Positions 32,961-41,510 of a stretch of 59,512 nucleotides of DNA are shown here, in pieces. The stretch covers positions 1 through 59,512 of the forward strand of contig JBBPYC010000032.1 of the NCBI GenBank assembly GCA_038200275.1, read 5' to 3'. Numbering within the stretch: the first letter of the stretch is position 1; every line of letters begins with the position of its first letter. This DNA comes from JBBPYC01 sp038200275 (GTDB lineage: Bacteria > Pseudomonadota > Gammaproteobacteria > Burkholderiales > Burkholderiaceae_C). The notes under the pieces were generated by a model that worked only from the letters and a program-made list of their open reading frames with translations, had not been told where the DNA came from and ran no database searches. A program made the translations under genes and the position numbers.

Positions 32961-33347
32961 CTTGAAAATCTCGCTTGTGTGTGTGGGTACGGGTGGGGAT
33001 GAAAGCAAACCGGCCGTGCGTGCCAGCTGGCGCTTCGCAACCCTGCCCGGATGAATCGGGGGCGCCCCGATCACGCGGCCGGGCGTTTGTCGCCTGACTG
33101 TATCAATATTCGTGCGCGCGGCTGAGCGGGTCGCGTGCCGGTGCGCTTGTCGGATCGCGGTAATCTGCAGGTCCCACGCTTGGGCGCTCCAATCGCGAGC
33201 CAGCACTGCGTTGCATCGGCAGCCGCGGTGGCGCCGCAAACGCCCTGTTCGAAAGCCATGATGACCCCTCACGTGATGACAACAGCCAATGCCTTGGCAG
33301 ACCGCTCATGCAGGGCCGTGTCTCGCCGCATCCTCAGCAGCTGCCGC
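32961..33347. other. Divergent intergenic region between yggX and the binding-protein gene
   Basis: About 390 bases hold the divergent starts. An alternative ATG for the plus-strand gene lies at 33258. A locally AT-richer TATCAATATT at about 33100 could be part of a promoter, but no clear -35 is seen. No other gene is supported. Confidence 0.4.
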
Positions 33348-34427
33348 ATGGGCCAGCGGCTCGGGGTGCCATGCTGGCCCGGTCGGCAGCTGGCAAATCT
33401 TGCATTCGGCGCTGTCGCTTTCCTGAGCGCCATCGGCGCTGCACTGCCCGCGCAAGCACAAACGCGGCTGTCAAATGCCGCCTACGCGTCGGCTGCGCCG
33501 CTGTTCAAGCAGATCGACGCCGCGTTCGCAGCCGACCACAAGAAGCAGACCGGCCGCGATGTGCGCGTGGAGACCAAAGCCGGCTCAGATGCCGCCCAAG
33601 TGCAGGCGCTGCGCGACGGCTTGGCCGCCGATGTGGTGGTGCTCAGCGATCCGAGGCAGATCGATGCGCTGGCCGGCGCCAACCTCGTGCTGCCCGATTG
33701 GCGGGCGAAGTATCCGAATCAGGCCGCGCCCTGGGGCACCACGATCGCTTTCGTGGTGCGCGAAGGCAATCCGAAGCGCATCCAGGATTGGCCCGATCTG
33801 GCCCGCGCCGGAGTGCGTGTGTTGATGCCCGACCCGGCGCTGGATGCGACCGGCCGCTCTGCATGGCTGGGCGGCTGGGGTGCGCAGCGCAAGGCAGGCC
33901 GCACCGAGGCACAAACCGCACAGTACGCTGCCGGCCTGTTGAAAAACGCAGCGCCACTGGCGTCCTCGTTCGAGGCCGCTGCGCAGGCCTTCCGCGAATC
34001 GGACCGGGCCGATGTGTTGATCGCGCTCGAGTCGGCGCTGCCTGCATGGCGTGAAGCCATGAGCAGCACCGCATTCGAAGTGATTCGTCCCCGACTTGGC
34101 TTGTTTGTCGACCATCCCGTCGCGGTGATGGAGAGCGTCGCGCGCAAGAAAGGCACGGGCGAACTGGCCAAGGCTTATTTAAACTTCCTGTTCACACCGG
34201 CTGTGCAGGCGATGGCTACGGCGCAGGGTCTGCGCGTGGCGATGCCCACCGCTGTGCCCCAGGCGGGCCGAAGCGCGCCCGTGGGTCGCAAAAAGCCCAC
34301 CGTCAACGACGGCACCCGCCTGTTCACGATCGACGATGCGTTCGGCACCGTTGGTGCGGCCGAGCAGGCGCAGTTCGGCGCCGATGGCTGGTTGCCGCGG
34401 CTGCGGGCGAAGGCGGCCACACGCTGA
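33348..34427 (+). CDS. Periplasmic binding protein of the sulfate (Sbp/CysP) family, orphan
   Basis: The 359-residue protein carries a signal peptide (MGQRLGVPCWPGRQLANLAFGAVAFLSAIG...AQAQ) and a binding-protein fold like Sbp/CysP: FKQIDAAFAADHKKQTGRDVRVETKAGSDAAQVQALRDGLAADVVVLSD, AKYPNQAAPWGTTIAFVVREGNPKRIQDWPDLARAGVRVLMPDP, and a C-terminal FTIDDAFGTVGAAEQAQFGADG. The usual sulfate-binding stretches (SHGGSGKQ, PKTSGGAR) are altered here to KAGSDAAQ and ALDATGRS, so the ligand may not be sulfate. No permease or ATPase gene lies beside it. The ATG at 33348 best fits the signal peptide; 33258 is possible. It precedes the PQQ dehydrogenase gene by 213 bases. Confidence 0.82.
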   Translation: MGQRLGVPCWPGRQLANLAFGAVAFLSAIGAALPAQAQTRLSNAAYASAAPLFKQIDAAFAADHKKQTGRDVRVETKAGSDAAQVQALRDGLAADVVVLSDPRQIDALAGANLVLPDWRAKYPNQAAPWGTTIAFVVREGNPKRIQDWPDLARAGVRVLMPDPALDATGRSAWLGGWGAQRKAGRTEAQTAQYAAGLLKNAAPLASSFEAAAQAFRESDRADVLIALESALPAWREAMSSTAFEVIRPRLGLFVDHPVAVMESVARKKGTGELAKAYLNFLFTPAVQAMATAQGLRVAMPTAVPQAGRSAPVGRKKPTVNDGTRLFTIDDAFGTVGAAEQAQFGADGWLPRLRAKAATR

Positions 34428-34640
34428 TTGGGGGGGGCGGGCTGCAGAATTCTGGATGCGAAGCAGGCGGTCGGGCGCCGCAGTGAGGCAGGGTTGCAAA
34501 TGACTTGCAGGCACCACGTGGCTGACTCTTCACCCAAGGGGCCCGCTTGGCTCACCGTTGCAACTGAGTGGTCTGGCTTGCCTTCATGGCGCCAGGCACC
34601 CTGGATTGCACAGACTGTCATCGGTTTTTTAAAGGCGTAT

Positions 34641-36896
34641 ATGAACGAACGCGAAGTGCGTGTGCAAGCTGGCCATTTACTCGGGTGCCATTCAGCACAA
34701 CGCGTGCTCATCGCCGCGTTCGCAGTCTGCTTCGCTGGTCTCGCTCAGCCTGCGGCAGCCGATACCGATGCGCGCTGGCCTGCCTACGGCAGCGACGATG
34801 CGGGCACGCGCTACAGCACGGCAAACGAGATCACGCCGTCGAACGTCGACGCCCTGCGTCGGCAATGGAGCTACCGCACGGGCGATGCAGCGCGGCGCAC
34901 GCCCGCGCTGATGAAACGCAGCAAAACCGAAACGACGCCGATCCTCGCGGAAGGCCGGCTGGTGCTGTGCACACCGTTCAACGAAGTGATCGCGCTCGAC
35001 CCGGCCGATGGCCATGAACTCTGGCGCCACGACCCGCAGGTCGCGACCGACCGGCGCCCCGCGAACCGCTACAACTGCCGCGGCGTCGCGCAGTGGCATG
35101 ACCCGTTGAGCGCGTCGGCCGATCGCTGTGCCACGCGCATCCTGAGCGCCACCAACGACGCGCGGCTGATCGCACTCGACGTCGCCGACGGCAAGCCGTG
35201 TGCAGGCTTCGGCCAGCAAGGCGAAGTGCGCATCGCCGACATCGAGCCGCTGCGCTGGCCCGGTGAGTTCCAGATCACTTCGGCGCCGGTGGTTGCCGCC
35301 GGCGTCGTGGTGATCGGCTCCTCGGTCAGCGACAACGGCCGCGCCGATGCGCCCTCGGGCCGGGTGCGTGCGTTCGATGCACGGACCGGCGCACCGCGCT
35401 GGTATTGGGAGCCGCTGCGGGCGCACTCGACGCCTCCCAAGGCTGCCGAAAGCGCTGGTCCTGCAGGCACGGCGGCAATGGCAGTGGCAACTGCCACGGC
35501 TACAGCAGCCCGTGCAGACGAAGGTTCGGCGGCAATCCCTGGCGTGTCGACCACGGCGGGGGCTGCCAACGTCTGGGCGCCGATGTCGATCGACGCAGCG
35601 CGCGGCCTCGTGTTTTTGCCCACCTCCAGCCCGAGCCCGGACTTCTACGGCGGCCAGCGGCCCGGCGACAACCGCGATGCGAACTCGGTCGTCGCGCTGC
35701 GCATCGCAGACGGCTCGAAGGCCTGGAGTTTTCAAGTCGTCAAGCACGATGTGTGGGACTACGACCTTGCGTCGCAACCCACGCTGGCCACCATCCAGCA
35801 CGAGGGCCGATCGCGCGACGTGGTGGTGCAGGCGACCAAACAGGGCTTTGTGTTCGTGCTGGATCGGGACACCGGCGTGCCGGTGTTTCCGGTGGAAGAG
35901 CGTGCGGTGCCGCAGGGCGGGGCGCCGGGCGAACAGCTGTCGGCCACGCAGACGTTTCCGGTCGATCTGCCGCCGCTGGTGCCGCAGCGGCTGCGCGCGG
36001 AAGACGGCTACGGCTTCACCTTTTTCGACCGCAACGCGTGCCGCGACAAAATCGCGGCACTGCGCAGCGAAGGGCTCTACACACCGCCCACAACCCAAGG
36101 CACGGTGCTGTTCCCAGCCACCAGCGGCGGCGTCAACTGGGGTGGTGTCGCGATCGATCCGAAGGACGTTGTGTACGTCAACACCACACGCATGGCGCAT
36201 GCGGTGACGTTGATCCCGCGGGCCGACTTCGACGCTGTCAAGGCGGCTTCGCCAGGCAGGGAGGTCAGCCCGCAGGCCGGCACGCCGTTCGGCATGAAGC
36301 GCGAGATGATCCAGTCGCCCTTTGGTGCGCCTTGCAATCCCACGCCCTGGGGCACGCTCGCAGCCCTGGATTTGCGCAGCAAACGCATTGTTTGGGAAGT
36401 GCGGCTCGGCACCACAGAAGACACGCTGCCGCTGGGCATCGCGCTGCGCACCGGCATGCCGAATTTCGGCGGGCCGATCGCGACCGCAGGCGGCTTGGTC
36501 TTCATCGGCGCGGCGATGGACCGTTACCTGCGTGCGTTCGATTCAAAGACCGGTGCCGAAAAGTGGCGTGGGCGCTTGCCCGCGCCGGCCAACGCCACGC
36601 CAATGACCTACGAGTGGAAAGGCCGCCAGTACGTGGTGGTGGCTGCAGGCGGTCACAGCGAAGCCGGTACCACCTTGAGCGATGCAATCGTCGCGTTTGC
36701 ATTGCCAGTTCAAGGGGAGCCCACACGCAGCCTGTGGGACCGCACCATCGATCAACCGGGCGGGCGCTTTTGGGCTGGCGTGGTGGGCTTGTTGGCTCTG
36801 TTGCTCACGCTGCTGCTGGGCGCGCGTTCGCTGCGGCGGCGCGCGGCTCGCCGCCGCAGCGACAGAGCCAGGATGGTGAGCCGGGCGCGCGGCTGA
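34641..36896 (+). CDS. PQQ-dependent membrane-associated dehydrogenase
   Basis: The 751-residue protein has an N-terminal signal sequence (RVLIAAFAVCFAGLAQPAAA) and a beta-propeller quinoprotein domain of the glucose/quinate dehydrogenase type: WPAYGSDDAGTRYSTANEITPSNVDALRRQW, ETTPILAEGRLVLCTPFNEVIALDPADGHELW, VWAPMSIDAARGLVFLPTSSPSPDFYGGQRPGDN, WSFQVVKHDVWDYDLASQPTL and GMPNFGGPIATAGGLVFIGAAMDRYLRAFDSKTG. An Ala-rich stretch (about residues 275-298) is inserted between blades. Instead of the five N-terminal helices of membrane glucose dehydrogenase it has one C-terminal helix (FWAGVVGLLALLLTLLLGAR) followed by an Arg-rich tail. Electrons would pass to ubiquinone or a cytochrome. The substrate is unknown; no pqq biosynthesis genes are in the window. 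Confidence 0.88.
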   Translation: MNEREVRVQAGHLLGCHSAQRVLIAAFAVCFAGLAQPAAADTDARWPAYGSDDAGTRYSTANEITPSNVDALRRQWSYRTGDAARRTPALMKRSKTETTPILAEGRLVLCTPFNEVIALDPADGHELWRHDPQVATDRRPANRYNCRGVAQWHDPLSASADRCATRILSATNDARLIALDVADGKPCAGFGQQGEVRIADIEPLRWPGEFQITSAPVVAAGVVVIGSSVSDNGRADAPSGRVRAFDARTGAPRWYWEPLRAHSTPPKAAESAGPAGTAAMAVATATATAARADEGSAAIPGVSTTAGAANVWAPMSIDAARGLVFLPTSSPSPDFYGGQRPGDNRDANSVVALRIADGSKAWSFQVVKHDVWDYDLASQPTLATIQHEGRSRDVVVQATKQGFVFVLDRDTGVPVFPVEERAVPQGGAPGEQLSATQTFPVDLPPLVPQRLRAEDGYGFTFFDRNACRDKIAALRSEGLYTPPTTQGTVLFPATSGGVNWGGVAIDPKDVVYVNTTRMAHAVTLIPRADFDAVKAASPGREVSPQAGTPFGMKREMIQSPFGAPCNPTPWGTLAALDLRSKRIVWEVRLGTTEDTLPLGIALRTGMPNFGGPIATAGGLVFIGAAMDRYLRAFDSKTGAEKWRGRLPAPANATPMTYEWKGRQYVVVAAGGHSEAGTTLSDAIVAFALPVQGEPTRSLWDRTIDQPGGRFWAGVVGLLALLLTLLLGARSLRRRAARRRSDRARMVSRARG

Positions 36897-36951
36897 GTGA
36901 TTCGGCCTGTTGCGTTCGCAACCGCAACCGCAATCGACGAGCGCCCCGCCG

Positions 36952-38511
36952 ATGAACGGCCACGTCGATCCACTGAGCCACAGGCCAGGACCCCCGCCGG
37001 CCACACGTCGCGAATGGGCCGGCCTGGCCGTCATCGCACTGCCGTGCATGCTGTATTCGATGGACCTCACGGTGTTGAACTTGGCGGTGCCGGCGATCTC
37101 GGCCGATCTGCAGCCGAGCGCATCGCAACTGCTGTGGATCATCGACATCTACGGCTTCATGGTGGCGGGCTGGCTCATCACAATGGGCAATCTGGGCGAC
37201 CGGATCGGCCGCCGGCGTCTGCTGATGATCGGCGCTGGCGCGTTCGGCATCGCTTCGATGCTGGCTGCCTTTGCAAGCAGCGCCGGGATGCTGATCGCGC
37301 TGCGTGCGTTGCTGGGCGTGGCAGGCGCGACGTTGGCACCGTCCACCTTGTCGCTGATCCGAGGCATGTTTCAGCAGCCCGCGCAGCGCACGGTCGCAGT
37401 CGGCGTCTGGATTTCGAGCTATTCGGTGGGTGCGGCGATCGGGCCGCTGGTGGGCGGTGCGTTGCTCGAGCATTTCTGGTGGGGCTCGGTGTTCTTGATC
37501 AATGTGCCGGTGATGGTGCTGCTGCTGGGATTGGGGCCGTGGTTGTTGCCCGAGTTCCGGGACGCGGCGCCGCGCCGGCTGGACGCCACCAGCGTGCTGC
37601 AGTCGATCGCTGCCGTGCTGCTCACGGTCTACGGTTGCAAGCAGATCGCCGAAGACGGTTTTGGCTGGCTCGCGTTGGGCTGCGGCGTGGTCGGCATCGG
37701 CGTGGGCATTGCGTTTTTGCGCCGGCAGCGGCTGCTGGCCGAGCCGTTGATCGATCTGCGGTTGCTGCGCATTCCGCAGTTGCGGATCGCGCTGGTGACC
37801 TATTCGCTGGGTTGCTTCGTGATGTTCGGCGCGTTCATTTTCGTGACCCAACATCTGCAAGGGGTGCTGGGCCTGGCACCGTTCGATGCCGGCTTGTGGA
37901 CGGTGCCGTGGGCGCTCGCCTTTGTGGTCGGATCGCTGGTGACGCCAGTGCTTGTCAGCAGGGCCGGCAGTCGGGCAACGATCGTTGGTGGGCTGCTGCT
38001 GGCAGCGGTTGCATGCGCGGTGCTGGCCTGGGCTGCGCAGGCGAACACGCCCGTGGCCATCGCGACGGCCACGGTGCTGCTGTCGCTCGGCTTGGCACCG
38101 GTCTTCACGCTGGCAACCGACTTGGTGATCGGTGCAGCGCCGCCTGAGCGCGCGGGTTCCGCTGCAGCGATTTCCGAGACCACGTCCGAGTTCGGTGGTG
38201 CGCTCGGCATTGCGCTGTTCGGCAGCATCGGCACCGTGCTGTATCGCCAGGCGATGCAGCGGGCGGATGGGGGAAGCTTCGGCTTGGACAGCGAGCCGGC
38301 GCTGCTGGATGCGGCACGCAACACACTTGGCGCGGCTGTGGAGGCCGCAGCAGGCTTGCCCGACCCGGCGGCTCAATCGGCGCTGCTGGCCGCCGCTCGC
38401 GCGGGATTCACCGATGGGATGCAGTGCATGGCGGTGGTGGCCGCCACCACCATGCTCGGGGCCGCCTGGCTGGCTGCGCGTGCATTGCCGCGCAACTCAA
38501 GTACGGGTTGA
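36952..38511 (+). CDS. MFS drug:H+ antiporter, DHA2 family (14 TM)
   Basis: The 519-residue protein has about 14 hydrophobic helices and DHA2 (EmrB/QacA/SmvA-like) signatures: LYSMDLTVLNLAVPAISADLQPSASQLLWIIDIYGFMVAGWLITMGNLGDRIGRRRLL (motif D1 and motif A) and GVWISSYSVGAAIGPLVGGALLEHFWWGSVFLINVP (motif C, the antiporter signature). It probably exports cationic or hydrophobic toxic compounds. The ATG at 36952 is preferred; a TTG at 36910 is also in frame. It follows the PQQ dehydrogenase by 55 bases and may be in the same transcript. No TetR-type repressor stands next to it. Confidence 0.92.
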   Translation: MNGHVDPLSHRPGPPPATRREWAGLAVIALPCMLYSMDLTVLNLAVPAISADLQPSASQLLWIIDIYGFMVAGWLITMGNLGDRIGRRRLLMIGAGAFGIASMLAAFASSAGMLIALRALLGVAGATLAPSTLSLIRGMFQQPAQRTVAVGVWISSYSVGAAIGPLVGGALLEHFWWGSVFLINVPVMVLLLGLGPWLLPEFRDAAPRRLDATSVLQSIAAVLLTVYGCKQIAEDGFGWLALGCGVVGIGVGIAFLRRQRLLAEPLIDLRLLRIPQLRIALVTYSLGCFVMFGAFIFVTQHLQGVLGLAPFDAGLWTVPWALAFVVGSLVTPVLVSRAGSRATIVGGLLLAAVACAVLAWAAQANTPVAIATATVLLSLGLAPVFTLATDLVIGAAPPERAGSAAAISETTSEFGGALGIALFGSIGTVLYRQAMQRADGGSFGLDSEPALLDAARNTLGAAVEAAAGLPDPAAQSALLAAARAGFTDGMQCMAVVAATTMLGAAWLAARALPRNSSTG

Positions 38512-38538
38512 TTGCCTGAGCCAACCCGAGTCGCTTGG

Positions 38539-38904
38539 TCAGGTCGTCGTGGCGGCCAATGGCGGCGTCTGCTGGTGCTGCACCACGCGCCAGACCTCGT
38601 GCTCGAGCCGCCGATAAGTTGATGTGCAATGCGCGGTGTAGTGCTTGCCGCCGTCGCCCTGTGCCTTGGCGTGATAAGCCACCACGATCAGGCCTTCATG
38701 CGGGCGCGCGATCTGGCGGCCAGACAGCTCCACCGACGACCAGCGCGGGGTGTTGGCCACCGCTTCGATCGCCTGCTGGCCGGTCATCACATAAGGCGGC
38801 TCGGGCAGCACCATCAGGCATTCGTCGTCGATCAGCTCGTGATAGTGCTTGGCGTCGCCCGTCCACAGACTTTCTTCAAAATTCCAGACGCGGTCGTCGT
38901 TCAT
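38539..38904 (-). CDS. NTF2-like (DUF4440/SnoaL-type) protein
   Basis: The 121-residue protein has the cone-shaped NTF2-like pattern: VWNFEESLWTGDAKHYHELIDDECLMVLPEPPYVMTGQQAIEAVANTPRW, then strands VELSGRQIARPHEGLIVVAYHAKAQGDGGKHYTAHCTSTYRRLEHEVWRVVQHQQTP. Such proteins are ketosteroid-isomerase-like enzymes or small-ligand binders. No signal peptide is seen. It is convergent with the drug exporter. The specific function is unknown. Confidence 0.8.
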   Translation of the reverse strand: MNDDRVWNFEESLWTGDAKHYHELIDDECLMVLPEPPYVMTGQQAIEAVANTPRWSSVELSGRQIARPHEGLIVVAYHAKAQGDGGKHYTAHCTSTYRRLEHEVWRVVQHQQTPPLAATTT

Positions 38905-38993
38905 TGTTTTTTCCTTGTATTCAAGTGCTTTGGGTTACAGCGGTCATTCTGTCTGCGCCGGGCGCTATCTATTTTGTAGTATTGACGAACGAC

Positions 38994-39413
38994 TCAGAGC
39001 TTGACCTCGCCGTCTTCCTCGCCCTGCCAGTAGTGGACCCGGCTGGCCGTGACCTTGATCAGCACCATGCCTTCGGTGTCAACGCCGTCCTTGAACCAGC
39101 GGTCGAGATCACTTGTTCAGTGTTCCTTGAACGCCGCCTTTTCGCGAATCAGCGTCGCATCGCCTTCGACCGCCACATAGAACGATTTGTCGCCGCCGCT
39201 GAAGCTCAGCGATACCTTCGGGTTTTGCTGGATTTCTGCAACCGAGCGAAATTTTTCATAGGTGAAGTAGTACGAGTTGCCGTCGTAGTCGACTTCTCCG
39301 TTGTTGCTCATCGGCCGGCCCGCCGTCGTGCCGCCTTCGCTGTGGGTAAACAGCATCGCGATGTCGATTGCGCGCATGTGCTTGGACAAGTCCGAGAGTG
39401 TTTTTGTCGCCAT
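38994..39413 (-). pseudogene. Pyridoxamine 5'-phosphate oxidase-like general stress protein, interrupted by in-frame TGA
   Basis: The minus strand encodes a PNPOx-like split-barrel protein (MATKTLSDLSKHMRAIDIAMLFTH, then RPMSNNGEVDYDGNSYYFTYEKFRSVAEIQQNPKVSLSF) of the general stress protein 26 type, which bind flavin. After KAAFKEH a TGA at about 39119-39117 ends the frame, but the same frame continues without any shift through TSDLDRWFKDGVDTEGMVLIKV, TASRVHYWQGEEDGEVKL to a stop at 38994. Relatives have Trp at this position (EHW), so a single TGG to TGA change truncates the protein at 98 residues and removes the last two strands. It is either a nonsense mutation, a sequencing error, or readthrough. 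Confidence 0.85.
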
Positions 39414-39576
39414 GGTTGATTTCTCGATGGGTCTGATGATTGGTGGGCCTGATGCGAAACGCCGGCCTTGGAGAACGCACTCGACCAAGTGGAAGAAGCC
39501 GAGGCCATGGCACGCTCAGACTTTAAGCATTTCGCGTTCCCGACACGTTTTGACGGGACAAAGCGGTGGCCGTGTG

Positions 39577-39599
39577 CGCTGGCTCGTCCAGAGCCAGCG
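39577..39599 (-). terminator. Hairpin directly after the ABC transporter gene
   Basis: A perfect nine-pair inverted repeat (CGCTGGCTC 39577-39585 with GAGCCAGCG 39591-39599, five-base loop) lies two bases beyond the stop codon at 39601. No U-run follows on the minus strand, so it may be an mRNA-stabilising stem or a weak terminator. Confidence 0.5.
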
Positions 39600-39600
39600 G

Positions 39601-41484
39601 TCAGGAAGTCGCTGGCCGCGCCTCGCCAGCGCTGGAGGATGAACCGCTGTCGGTCGAAAGCACGGATTCCTGCAGCCGGAAGCGCGCTTGGGCAGCGGTC
39701 TGTCCCGCTTGCTGATCGCCGACCGACGCCTGCGGCTCAAGCTGCCAGCGTTTGTCGTGGAATGCTGCGACCGTGGGCCGGTGCGCGATCGAAATCAGCG
39801 CGCCGTTCGATTGCTGCACGAGCTCACTCAACGAACCGTACAGCGACTGCTCGGCCGCCGGATCGAGCGCGCTGGTCGCCTCGTCCGCGAACACCCAGCG
39901 CGGGCGCTTGAGCAGCACACGAGCCAGCGCCAGCCGCTGCTGTTCACCGCCCGACAGCTTCTGGCTCCAGGCGTCTTCGTCGTCGAGCCGCTGGGCCAGT
40001 TGCGGCAGCAGCGCGGCATCCAGCGCGGCGATCAATGCGGCATCGGTATAGCGGTCGGCCGGCTCAGGGTAGGCGAGCGCATCGCGCAATCGCCCATTCG
40101 GGAAGTAGGGCCGCTGCGGCACGAACATCGCCTGCGCTTCAAAGCCGGCCGGCAGCGCGACCTCACCGCGCGCGAACGGCCAGATGCCCGCAAACGCACG
40201 AAACAACGTCGATTTGCCGCTGCCGGACGGCCCCGACAGCAGCACCCGGTCGCCGGGGCGGGCCGCCAGGTTCAACTGCGACAGCAGCACCGCACCGGTC
40301 GGCAGCGCCACCGTCAACTCGTGCACTTCAAGGCCGCCGTCGGCGCTCTGCGTTCGGCTGGCCGGGATCACGCTGGATTGCGCGGCCAGTCCGGCTTCGA
40401 AGCTGGTCAGTCGGTCCGTGGTGGCGCGCCATGCGGCCAGTTCGGCATAACTGTCGATGAACCAACTGAGCGAGTCCTGCACACGGCCGAACGCGGAAGC
40501 GATCTGCATCAGCCCGCCCAGCTGGATCGCGCCGCTGAAAAACCGCGGCGCCGCCACGATGAACGGGAACACCACGGCGGCCTGCCCGAAGAACGTGGTG
40601 AACCAGATCAGGTTCTTCTGCGCCTTGATGAGGTGCAGATAGTTGGCCAGCAGCACAGAGAAACGGCCGTCGAGCTGTACGCGTTCAACTGAAGCGCCGC
40701 GGTCCAGCGCGATCGCTTCGCTGTATTCACGCACCCGCGTCATGTGGTGCCGAAAGTCTGCCTCGAAGCGCTGCTGCCGGTAATTCAACGCGATCTGCGG
40801 TCGGCCGATGTAGAAAGTGGCGACGGTGCCGGCCGCGCAATACAGCACCGCAAGCCAGACCATTGCGCCCGGCACGTCGAAGCTGCGGCCGAACGCATCG
40901 AACCCGAAGCTGCCCGACAAGCCCCAAAGGATGCCAACGAAGCTGACCAGCGTGACGACCGCGTTCAGCAGCCCCATCGACAAGGACACGGTGTAGCGCG
41001 TGAACAGGAACACGTCCTCCTGAATGCGCTGGTCCGGGTTGTCTGGTGCGACCTGGCCGCCGTCTGCTGTGGTGGCCGCCGCCGCACCCGAGTAGCGTGC
41101 GAGCTCCATCCGGTAGAACACATCCCGCGCGAGCCAGCGGCGCAGATAGTGATCGGTCATCCATTCGCGCCAACGCATCTCGAGCAGCTGCGTCAGGTAG
41201 AAGCGGTAGACCGCGATCACGATGAAGATGCCTGCGAGGTATGCAAACCGGCCGAGCTGCACCCAGAACGTGGCCGCGTCTTTTTCTTGCAGCGCGTCGT
41301 AGAACAACCGGTTCCAGTCGTTGATCTGCACCAGCATGTAGACCGCGCCGAGGTTCAGCGCCACGATCGCCAGCAGCAGGCCGCGCGCCTTCCATTTCTG
41401 CTCGGACTGGAAATACGGAACGGACAGCGCCCAGATGTGCGCGGCCTGCTGCCGGACCGTTTGCCAACGAGATGTTTCGATCAT
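39601..41484 (-). CDS. SbmA/BacA/YddA-like ABC transporter (fused permease and ATPase)
   Basis: The 627-residue protein has an N-terminal membrane domain of the ABC_membrane_2/SbmA type (FQSEQKWKARGLLLAIVALNLGAVYMLVQINDWNRLFYDALQEKD; MTDHYLRRWL; NPDQRIQEDVFLFTRYTVSLSMGLL) and a C-terminal ATPase domain with Walker A LSGPSGSGKSTLFRAFAG, signature KLSGGEQQRLALARVLL, Walker B RWVFADEATSALD and the H-loop SIAHRPT. Related proteins (YddA, BacA-like, peroxisomal ABCD-like) move peptides, vitamin B12 or long-chain acyl compounds. The frame shows no break. It is convergent with nothing and lies 26 bases after the czcA stop, on the same strand, so it may be read from the same transcript. Confidence 0.9.
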   Translation of the reverse strand: MIETSRWQTVRQQAAHIWALSVPYFQSEQKWKARGLLLAIVALNLGAVYMLVQINDWNRLFYDALQEKDAATFWVQLGRFAYLAGIFIVIAVYRFYLTQLLEMRWREWMTDHYLRRWLARDVFYRMELARYSGAAAATTADGGQVAPDNPDQRIQEDVFLFTRYTVSLSMGLLNAVVTLVSFVGILWGLSGSFGFDAFGRSFDVPGAMVWLAVLYCAAGTVATFYIGRPQIALNYRQQRFEADFRHHMTRVREYSEAIALDRGASVERVQLDGRFSVLLANYLHLIKAQKNLIWFTTFFGQAAVVFPFIVAAPRFFSGAIQLGGLMQIASAFGRVQDSLSWFIDSYAELAAWRATTDRLTSFEAGLAAQSSVIPASRTQSADGGLEVHELTVALPTGAVLLSQLNLAARPGDRVLLSGPSGSGKSTLFRAFAGIWPFARGEVALPAGFEAQAMFVPQRPYFPNGRLRDALAYPEPADRYTDAALIAALDAALLPQLAQRLDDEDAWSQKLSGGEQQRLALARVLLKRPRWVFADEATSALDPAAEQSLYGSLSELVQQSNGALISIAHRPTVAAFHDKRWQLEPQASVGDQQAGQTAAQARFRLQESVLSTDSGSSSSAGEARPATS

Positions 41485-41510
41485 GCTGAATGGAAGGGTT
41501 GTTACGCGCG

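Noticed and set aside
34430..34440. G-run directly after the binding-protein stop codon
   Set aside because: A homopolymer of this length can be phase-variable, but here it is between genes and close to no start codon or promoter, so no role is supported.
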